Made by a program: the position numbers and the translations under genes
Source of the DNA: Bradyrhizobium agreste
GTDB taxonomy: Bacteria; Pseudomonadota; Alphaproteobacteria; Rhizobiales; Xanthobacteraceae
Assembly (NCBI RefSeq): GCF_016031625.1
Contig: NZ_JACCHP010000004.1
Span: forward strand, 124,001 to 188,000
Length of the DNA: 64,000 nucleotides
Direction of reading: 5' to 3'
Shown here: one piece after another, positions 58,256 through 64,000 of the stretch
Layout of the letters: every line of letters starts with the position of its first letter
Position numbering within the stretch: the first letter of the stretch is position 1
The notes under the pieces: model-generated
Told to the model about the DNA's origin: nothing
Databases searched by the model: none
Seen by the model: only the letters and a program-made list of their open reading frames with translations

Positions 58256-58681
58256 ATGACACCGGATGCAGTCGCCGTCGCCGTCATGATTATCCTGCTC
58301 TTTCCGATGAGCTATTTCACGCTGGCTTCGCCCGCTTTCCTGCTGGTGAGGCTCGACATCCAGCCCGTCGCCCAGTTGCTGCGCGGAATGTTCAACGCCC
58401 ATTTTCTGGTCATGCGGGTCGCCGGCGTCATTGCAACGGTGGCGCTCCTGCTCGACGGCCACCTGCTTGCAGCGCTCGGCGGCGCCGTGATCGCGGCCCT
58501 GGCGATCTGGGGCCGCCCTTGGTTCATGCAACGGTTCGATGACCAGCTCAGCGCGCGGGACGCCGGTGACGCCGAGGCCGCGCGCCGGTTACGCCGGCTG
58601 CATTGGAGCGGAATGCTCGGGAACGCGGTGCTGCTGGTCGCTCTCGTGGCCGGCATTCCCTATGTCGCCATGCCGGCGTGA
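58256..58681 (+). CDS. Four-helix membrane protein, unknown
   Basis: A 141-residue protein with hydrophobic segments at about 7-28, 45-64, 70-87 and 118-137; cytosolic loop QRFDDQLSARDAGDAEAARR. AAGGAGG lies about 9 nt before ATG 58256. It is a separate gene from the upstream binding-protein frame, which only joins it because of the frameshift. No function recognised. Confidence 0.75.
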   Translation: MTPDAVAVAVMIILLFPMSYFTLASPAFLLVRLDIQPVAQLLRGMFNAHFLVMRVAGVIATVALLLDGHLLAALGGAVIAALAIWGRPWFMQRFDDQLSARDAGDAEAARRLRRLHWSGMLGNAVLLVALVAGIPYVAMPA

Positions 58682-58718
58682 GGCCGCCGACACCGCGCGA
58701 GCATTCGCTTGAGAACAT

Positions 58719-58804
58719 CTAAAGCGCGATGCGATCATCGCGCTTTAGGTTGTTGTTTGGGCGTGATCTTTTCGGAAAACCGCCACGCACTTTTCCGGAT
58801 CATG
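58719..58804. repeat. Rhizobiales extragenic palindromic repeat
   Basis: CTAAAGCGCGATGCG and its inverse CGATCATCGCGCTTTAG form the first hairpin. GCGTGATCTTTTCGGAAAAC and GCACTTTTCCGGATCATGC form the second. The pair is a familiar dispersed element of Bradyrhizobium-like genomes. It sits between convergent genes. Confidence 0.75.
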
Positions 58805-58805
58805 C

Positions 58806-59774
58806 TTAATGCTCGCCCGAGCTCGCCGCGCCCTGCTGTGCCTTGTGGATCGAGGACGGCACCACGCCGAAATATTTTCGGAACACCCGGCTGAAATGCG
58901 ATGAGCTGGAGAAACCCCAGGAGAAGGCAACGTCGGTGATGGTCTTGCCGGCGTGGGCCTCGAGCTCCTGGCGGCAATTCTGCAACCGCGCCTGCCAGAT
59001 GTAGTCGCTCACCGTGGTGCCGCGCTCCGAGAACAGCATGTGCAGGTAGCGCTTGGAGCAGCCGAGCTCGGCCGAGATCTGGTCGATGCACAGATCCGGG
59101 TCGCGCAAGTGCTCACGGATGAAGAACTGCGCGCGCACATACATCGCCTCAGGCCCGACACGATCGAACATCGTGTCGGCTTCGCGCAGCGGCAGCAGCA
59201 ACAGGTCGATCAGCGAATCGGCGACACCGACCGCGCTGTTGTCCGACAGCTTTGCCGCCTCGTCGAAGGTGGCATGGACGAACTCGTGGGCGATCCGCCC
59301 GGTCCCCGTCTTCGCGGTCAATTTGCAGGCCGGCATCCGCTGCGACGGGAATCCGCGGTCGCGCAGCAGCGCCTTCGGCACGATCACGACGTCGTGACGC
59401 GTGAAGGCGGGGCTGATGATCGAATGCGGGCAGGAGACGTCATAGGCGATGATGTCGCCGGGGTTGATTTCGATGTGACGGCCTTCCTGCTCGAAATAGG
59501 ATACGCCGTAGGTCTGGAAGTGGATCTTGATGTACGGGTGCGCATTGGCCTTGGCTCGCGCCATCGTGTGCGCGATGCGATGCTGGCTGACCTCGATCTG
59601 GCAGAGCTTCAGGCGCGAGACCGTGGTGTAATCGATGCGCCCCTCGAGCGAGGACGCCTCCAGCGGATCGACGTCGAAATACCCGCACAAGCTCGTCAGC
59701 CCGTCGATCCAACTCTGGATCTGCCGCTTCGGCGTCATTCCCGTCGTCGAGAGCGTGTGAATGGTGTCGGACAT
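58806..59774 (-). CDS. AraC-family transcriptional regulator
   Basis: A 322-residue regulator. An N-terminal cupin-like sensing part (HPYIKIHFQTYGVSYFEQEG) is followed by the AraC DNA-binding domain with DLCIDQISAELGCSKRYLHM and TITDVAFSWGFSSSSHFSRV. It faces xoxF across a 510-bp gap, so it is a candidate regulator of xoxF or of the alcohol dehydrogenase genes. ATG 59774 (MSDTIHTLST) is chosen; an earlier one at 59816 adds 14 residues. The effector is unknown. Confidence 0.88.
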   Translation of the reverse strand: MSDTIHTLSTTGMTPKRQIQSWIDGLTSLCGYFDVDPLEASSLEGRIDYTTVSRLKLCQIEVSQHRIAHTMARAKANAHPYIKIHFQTYGVSYFEQEGRHIEINPGDIIAYDVSCPHSIISPAFTRHDVVIVPKALLRDRGFPSQRMPACKLTAKTGTGRIAHEFVHATFDEAAKLSDNSAVGVADSLIDLLLLPLREADTMFDRVGPEAMYVRAQFFIREHLRDPDLCIDQISAELGCSKRYLHMLFSERGTTVSDYIWQARLQNCRQELEAHAGKTITDVAFSWGFSSSSHFSRVFRKYFGVVPSSIHKAQQGAASSGEH

Positions 59775-60284
59775 TAACCCAGCCACTGGTTTGATCCGGA
59801 GATTCGGCGCTCGCAACCAGCGCTGCCGGAGCCCTCAGCCGTGATTGCGTGACGTTTACCTCGCATTGAGCGGTCTCTTGCAACGAGCGCCATCGTTCCA
59901 TTGCCACTCTTGAAACTTAATCCTCCGCCTTAGTTGCAGCGCCGTCAAGGGGAACCTGAACGTGGAGGCGGCCTCAAAGGCGCACCGAAGCCGCTGAATT
60001 CGCTACTGCAAAATCAAAATCTTCGCCTCCGTGCGCTGTCGAGCAAACCGGCTTCTCTCTTGGGCAAGTTTCCCGATGACGAAGGCGTTAGGGATTGCGG
60101 CAGGAACAACAAGAACGGGCCGCTCCCGCTCGTGGACCCGTGGCTCTCATCAGGAGGAGGAAACAGCACAGCATCGTTTCTGGTCCCAATCGTGACCGCC
60201 CTGCACGAGCAGACGCCGGACGAGAAGCCCGGCGATTCAGCAATGCTTCGGAAACAATAAACGAGACCAACGGAGGAATAACCT
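59775..60284 (+). promoter_or_regulatory. 510-bp intergenic region upstream of xoxF
   Basis: No gene-like frame. It carries TTGCAAC (59878-59884) and GTTGCAG (59933-59939); related words occur upstream of other C1 genes in this window. GGAGG near 60272 is the xoxF ribosome site. The length suggests a long leader or several regulator sites. No canonical -35/-10 pair was called. Confidence 0.45.
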
Positions 60285-62090
60285 ATGCGCAAGGTGCTAC
60301 TGGCGACCTATCTCGGCTCCGCGGCGGCTCTCGCCGTCGGCAGCGCTTCAGCCAATGACGAGCTGATCAAGATGTCGCAGAACCCGAAGGACTGGGTGAT
60401 GCCGGCGGGGGACTATGCCAACACCCGCTATTCCAAGCTGAACCAGATCAACGCTCAGAACGTCGGCAAGCTTCAGGTCGCCTGGACGTTCTCGACCGGC
60501 GTGCTGCGCGGCCATGAAGGCGGCCCGCTGATCATCGGCAACGTCATGTACGTCCACACGCCGTTCCCGAACAAGGTCTACGCCCTTGACCTTTCCAACG
60601 AGAACAAGATCATCTGGAAGTACGAGCCGAAGCAGGATCCGAACGTCATCCCCGTGATGTGCTGCGACACCGTCAACCGCGGCCTGTCCTACGGCGACGG
60701 CAAGATCATCCTGCATCAGGCCGACACCAACCTCGTCGCGCTCGACGCCAAGACCGGCCAGGTGGCCTGGTCGGCGACCAACGGCAATCCCGCGAAGGGC
60801 GAGACCGGCACGTCGGCCGCGCTGGTCGTCAAGGACAAGGTCCTGGTCGGCATCTCCGGCGGTGAATTCGGCGTGCAGTGCCACGTCACCGCCTACGACC
60901 TCAAGAGCGGCAAGCAGGTCTGGCGGGCCTATTCCGAAGGTCCGGATGATCAGATCAAGTTCGATCCGGCCAAGACGACGTCGCTCGGCAAGCCGGTCGG
61001 CCCCGACTCCAGCTTGAAGACCTGGCAGGGCGATCAGTGGAAGATCGGCGGTGGCTGCACCTGGGGCTGGATCTCCTACGATCCCGCTCTGAACATGGTC
61101 TATTACGGCTCGGGGAACCCCTCGACCTGGAATCCGAAGCAGCGTCCGGGTGACAACAAATGGTCGATGACCATTTTCGCGCGCGACGCGGATACCGGGA
61201 TGGCCAAGTGGGTCTATCAGATGACGCCCCACGACGAGTGGGACTATGACGGCGTGAACGAGATGATCCTCACGGATCAGCAGATCAACGGCCAGCCGCG
61301 CAAGCTCCTGACCCATTTCGACCGCAACGGCCTCGCCTACACGATGGACCGCGAGACCGGTGAACTGCTGGTCGCCGAGAAATACGATCCGAAGGTGAAC
61401 TGGACCTCCGGCGTCGACATGAACAAGAGCTCTCCGACCTATGGCCGCCCGAAGGTGCTCGACGCAGCGTCGACGGACAAGGCGGGCGAGGACGTCAACG
61501 TGAAGGGCATCTGCCCGGCCGCGCTCGGCACCAAGGACGAGCAGCCGGCAGCTTACTCGCCGGACACGCAGCTGTTCTACGTTCCGACCAACCATGTCTG
61601 CATGGACTACGAACCCTTCAAGGTGAGCTACACCGCGGGCCAGCCCTATGTGGGTGCGACGCTCTCGATGTATCCGCCGCAGGGTGAAAGCCACATGGGC
61701 AACTTCATCGCCTGGGACGGCAAGACCGGCAAGATCGTCTGGTCGAACAAGGAGCAGTTCTCGGTCTGGTCGGGTGCGCTCGCAACCGCCGGCGGCGTGG
61801 TGTTCTACGGCACGCTCGAAGGCTACCTGAAGGCGGTCGACGCCAAGTCCGGCAAGGAGCTCTACAAGTTCAAGACTCCCTCCGGCATCATCGGCAACGT
61901 CACCACCTATGAGAACAACGGCAAGCAGTACGTTGCCGTGCTCTCCGGCGTGGGTGGCTGGGCCGGCATCGGTCTGGCGGCAGGCCTGACCGATCCGACC
62001 GCAGGCCTCGGTGCGGTCGGCGGCTACGCGGCCCTCAGCAACTACACGGCGCTCGGCGGTACGCTGACCGTGTTCTCGCTGCCGAACTAG
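60285..62090 (+). CDS. xoxF: Lanthanide-dependent methanol dehydrogenase
   Basis: A 601-residue periplasmic PQQ enzyme that oxidises methanol to formaldehyde. The signal is about residues 1-23. The disulfide pair is Cys126-Cys127 (PVMCCDTV). Metal ligands are Glu194 (SGGEFG), Asn278 (GSGNPS) and Asp320; the extra Asp322 in [10 protein letters not shown] is the lanthanide marker, where calcium MxaF has Ala. The size and motif order fit XoxF (clade 5 type by impression). xoxG follows; no mxaI small subunit is present. GGAGG precedes the ATG. Confidence 0.96.
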   Translation: MRKVLLATYLGSAAALAVGSASANDELIKMSQNPKDWVMPAGDYANTRYSKLNQINAQNVGKLQVAWTFSTGVLRGHEGGPLIIGNVMYVHTPFPNKVYALDLSNENKIIWKYEPKQDPNVIPVMCCDTVNRGLSYGDGKIILHQADTNLVALDAKTGQVAWSATNGNPAKGETGTSAALVVKDKVLVGISGGEFGVQCHVTAYDLKSGKQVWRAYSEGPDDQIKFDPAKTTSLGKPVGPDSSLKTWQGDQWKIGGGCTWGWISYDPALNMVYYGSGNPSTWNPKQRPGDNKWSMTIFARDADTGMAKWVYQMTPHDEWDYDGVNEMILTDQQINGQPRKLLTHFDRNGLAYTMDRETGELLVAEKYDPKVNWTSGVDMNKSSPTYGRPKVLDAASTDKAGEDVNVKGICPAALGTKDEQPAAYSPDTQLFYVPTNHVCMDYEPFKVSYTAGQPYVGATLSMYPPQGESHMGNFIAWDGKTGKIVWSNKEQFSVWSGALATAGGVVFYGTLEGYLKAVDAKSGKELYKFKTPSGIIGNVTTYENNGKQYVAVLSGVGGWAGIGLAAGLTDPTAGLGAVGGYAALSNYTALGGTLTVFSLPN

Positions 62091-62108
62091 GCCTCGCTCA
62101 GCATCGCT

Positions 62109-62136
62109 CCGGCGCGTGGATCGCTCCACGCGCCGG
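62109..62136 (+). terminator. Strong hairpin between xoxF and xoxG
   Basis: CCGGCGCGTGGA, 4-base loop TCGC, then the exact complement: a 12-bp perfect stem 18 nt after the xoxF stop. No T-run follows, so it more likely protects the xoxF 3' end or reduces read-through into xoxG than ends transcription. Confidence 0.6.
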
Positions 62137-62173
62137 CTCGTCTCCACCGAATGCCGGCCGAGGAAACAATCTC

Positions 62174-62695
62174 TTGCGTAAAATCTGCTTTGTCATTGCT
62201 GCGACGATCTTGGTTGCGTCCGCACGAATTGCGGTCGCGGAGGGTCCGGGCGATCCGGCCGCCGTGAAGAAGGAAGACGACGGAAAGTGGCTCGATAAGG
62301 AGGGAAATCCCACCTACAAGATTTCGGCCGACGGCACCGTGGACTGGTTCACCTATTCCGGATACCGCCGCTATCACTCGGACTGTCACGTGTGCCACGG
62401 CCCCGACGGCATGGGATCGACCTACGCACCGGCGCTGAGGGATTCCGTCAAGTCGATGAGCTATGGCGACTTCCTCGGCGTGGTCGCCTCTGGCCGCAAG
62501 AACATCTCGACCGCGCAGGAGAACGTCATGCCGGCCTTCGGCGACAACCCGAACGTCGCCTGCTACATGGATGATCTCTACGTTTATCTCCGCGCGCGCT
62601 CCACCGACGCCTGGGGCCGGCAGCGTCCTTCGAAAAAGGAGGAGAAGACGGAGGCCTATACCAAGGCCGAAGACGCCTGCATGGGCAAGAAATGA
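62174..62695 (+). CDS. xoxG: Cytochrome c of methanol oxidation (XoxG/c-553i type)
   Basis: A 173-residue monohaem cytochrome that accepts electrons from XoxF. A TTG start after GAGGAAAC leads into a signal ([20 protein letters not shown]). The haem site is CHVCH (Cys71, Cys74, His75), with the axial Met119 in ENVMPAFGD. The N-terminal stretch [20 protein letters not shown] is typical of the c-553i/XoxG group. It is directly downstream of xoxF and upstream of the glutathione pathway genes. Confidence 0.9.
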   Translation: MRKICFVIAATILVASARIAVAEGPGDPAAVKKEDDGKWLDKEGNPTYKISADGTVDWFTYSGYRRYHSDCHVCHGPDGMGSTYAPALRDSVKSMSYGDFLGVVASGRKNISTAQENVMPAFGDNPNVACYMDDLYVYLRARSTDAWGRQRPSKKEEKTEAYTKAEDACMGKK

Positions 62696-62753
62696 ACGTT
62701 ACGAGGGCTGCCAGGACTACTCTTGGCGTCTGATGAGATTTGAGGAGCTACCA

Positions 62754-63863
62754 ATGAAGACACGTGCCGCCGTTGCTTTCGAAGCCAAGAAGCCGCTCGA
62801 GATCGTCGAGGTCGATCTGGAAGGCCCGAAGGCCGGCGAAGTCCTGGTCGAGATCAAGGCGACGGGCATCTGCCATACCGACGCCTACACGCTCGACGGC
62901 TTCGACAGCGAGGGAATCTTCCCGTCGATCCTGGGACATGAGGGAGCCGGCATCATCCGCGAGATCGGCCCGGGCGTGACCTCGGTGAAGCCGGGCGATC
63001 ACGTCATCCCGCTCTACACGCCGGAATGCCGGCAGTGCAAGAGCTGCCTCAGCCAGAAGACCAATCTCTGCACCGCGATCCGCGCGACGCAGGGCAAAGG
63101 CGTGATGCCCGACGGCACCAGCCGCTTCTCCTTCAAGGGCAAGCCGATCTACCACTACATGGGCTGCTCGACCTTCTCGAACTTCACCGTGCTGCCCGAG
63201 ATCGCCGTGGCAAAGATCCGCGAGGACGCGCCGTTCGACAAGAGCTGCTACATCGGCTGCGGCGTCACCACCGGCGTCGGCGCCGTGGTCAACACCGCAA
63301 AGGTCACGCCGGGCTCCAACGTGGTCGTGTTCGGCCTCGGCGGCATCGGCCTCAACGTGATCCAGGGCGCCAAGATGGCGGGCGCCGACAAGATCATCGG
63401 TGTCGACATCAACGATTCCAAGGAGGAATGGGGTCGCAGGTTCGGCATGACCGACTTCGTCAACCCGAAGAAGATCACCGGCGACATCGTTCAGCACCTC
63501 GTCGGCCTCACCGACGGCGGTGCCGACTACACCTTCGACTGCACCGGCAACACCACCGTGATGCGCCAGGCACTGGAGGCCTGCCATCGCGGCTGGGGCA
63601 CCTCGATTATCATCGGCGTCGCCGAGGCCGGCAAGGAGATCGCCACCCGGCCGTTCCAGCTCGTCACCGGGCGCAACTGGCGCGGCACGGCCTTCGGTGG
63701 CGCGCGCGGGCGCACCGACGTGCCGAAGATCGTGGACTGGTACATGAACGGAAAGATCCAGATCGATCCGATGATCACCCACGTGCTCAAGCTCGAGGAG
63801 ATCAACAAGGGCTTTGACCTCATGCACGAGGGCAAATCCATCCGTTCAGTCGTCGTGTTCTAG
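62754..63863 (+). CDS. flhA: S-(hydroxymethyl)glutathione dehydrogenase / class III alcohol dehydrogenase
   Basis: A 369-residue zinc enzyme (also called adhI, frmA) that oxidises S-hydroxymethylglutathione with NAD to S-formylglutathione. The catalytic zinc ligands are in TGICHTDAY and GHEGAG; the structural zinc cysteines are in [18 protein letters not shown]. The NAD fold has [24 protein letters not shown] precedes ATG 62754; the longer frame overlaps xoxG. It continues the methanol to formate route with gfa (next) and fghA (36825). Confidence 0.96.
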   Translation: MKTRAAVAFEAKKPLEIVEVDLEGPKAGEVLVEIKATGICHTDAYTLDGFDSEGIFPSILGHEGAGIIREIGPGVTSVKPGDHVIPLYTPECRQCKSCLSQKTNLCTAIRATQGKGVMPDGTSRFSFKGKPIYHYMGCSTFSNFTVLPEIAVAKIREDAPFDKSCYIGCGVTTGVGAVVNTAKVTPGSNVVVFGLGGIGLNVIQGAKMAGADKIIGVDINDSKEEWGRRFGMTDFVNPKKITGDIVQHLVGLTDGGADYTFDCTGNTTVMRQALEACHRGWGTSIIIGVAEAGKEIATRPFQLVTGRNWRGTAFGGARGRTDVPKIVDWYMNGKIQIDPMITHVLKLEEINKGFDLMHEGKSIRSVVVF

Positions 63864-63895
63864 CTCGAAAACGTCACACCAAGGAGGATCGACCC

Positions 63896-64000
63896 ATGAC
63901 TGTTGCACTCCATCCCTCGATCGACAACGGCATCAAGCAAGGCAGCGGCAGCTTCGCCGGCGGCACGCTGGTCTGCAAATGCAGCGACCACCCGGTGAAG
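63896..64000 (+). CDS. gfa: Glutathione-dependent formaldehyde-activating enzyme (partial)
   Basis: Only the first 35 codons lie in the window: [20 protein letters not shown] then [15 protein letters not shown]. Gfa speeds the condensation of formaldehyde with glutathione. The CKC zinc cysteines of the family are visible. AAGGAGG precedes the ATG, and the gene is 32 nt after flhA, as in Paracoccus and Bradyrhizobium. The gene is cut by the window end, not by mutation. Confidence 0.9.
   Translation, partial: MTVALHPSIDNGIKQGSGSFAGGTLVCKCSDHPVK

Noticed and set aside
55889..58531. 880-residue frame antisense to the cytochrome, binding-protein and TctC genes
   Set aside because: Shadow of coding sequence on the plus strand; low-complexity Arg/Gly/Ala content.
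57140..58681. 513-aa fusion of a TctC receptor with a membrane protein
   Set aside because: The middle part is out-of-frame sequence; the true TctC end exists in the +1 frame and the membrane protein has its own ribosome site.
59934..60292. Short frames upstream of xoxF
   Set aside because: No start context, no family match, and they occupy the expected xoxF promoter and leader.

Overview
The window looks like a chromosomal segment of a Bradyrhizobium-type alphaproteobacterium. The evidence is high GC, form IC RuBisCO, many Rhizobiales-style palindromic repeats, and gene families typical of Bradyrhizobium. No rRNA, tRNA, CRISPR array or complete insertion sequence was found. All assignments come from reading the sequence and its translations; no database search was run.

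Region by region. 1-8130: a Calvin-cycle operon read leftwards (cbbF-cbbP-cbbT-cbbA-cbbL-cbbS) with divergent cbbR. 8142-14313: small unknown proteins, a 692-bp composite repeat, a ClC-type channel with CBS domains, a class II aldolase and a decayed amidotransferase remnant. 14315-18664: a stress-protein block (DUF892 ferritin-like protein, Hsp20, a second-type Lon, a coupled tiny basic ORF, HU) ending in a perfect bidirectional terminator. 19008-21940: a thiolase and a Tat-exported GH1 glycosidase. 22060-27302: an aromatic ring-cleavage operon (extradiol dioxygenase, flavin hydroxylase, fumarylacetoacetate-type hydrolase, TctC binding protein) with a divergent GntR regulator. 27332-31871: a frameshifted GrlR-like gene, a 55-aa protein and a ribose-type sugar ABC transporter.

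31945-64000 is the most interesting part: a dense lanthanide- and PQQ-dependent C1/alcohol oxidation region. It holds a TonB-dependent receptor, a FlhSR-like two-component system, S-formylglutathione hydrolase and a PedABC/Lut-like ABC transporter with its YVTN beta-propeller. It also holds the quinoprotein accessory set (CXXCW protein, XoxJ-like binding protein, zinc metallohydrolase, SoxYZ-like carrier), a sulfonate/nitrate-type ABC transporter, an orphan pqqA, a lanmodulin (lanM) and a PedH/ExaF-like alcohol dehydrogenase with its cytochrome c. An AraC regulator, xoxF, xoxG, glutathione-dependent formaldehyde dehydrogenase and the start of gfa complete it.

Read together, the window encodes a route from methanol to CO2 and back to biomass. 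XoxF oxidises methanol using a lanthanide and PQQ. Gfa, FlhA and FghA take formaldehyde to formate on glutathione. The cbb operon can re-fix the resulting CO2. The enzyme for formate to CO2 is not in the window, nor are pqqBCDE or cbbX.
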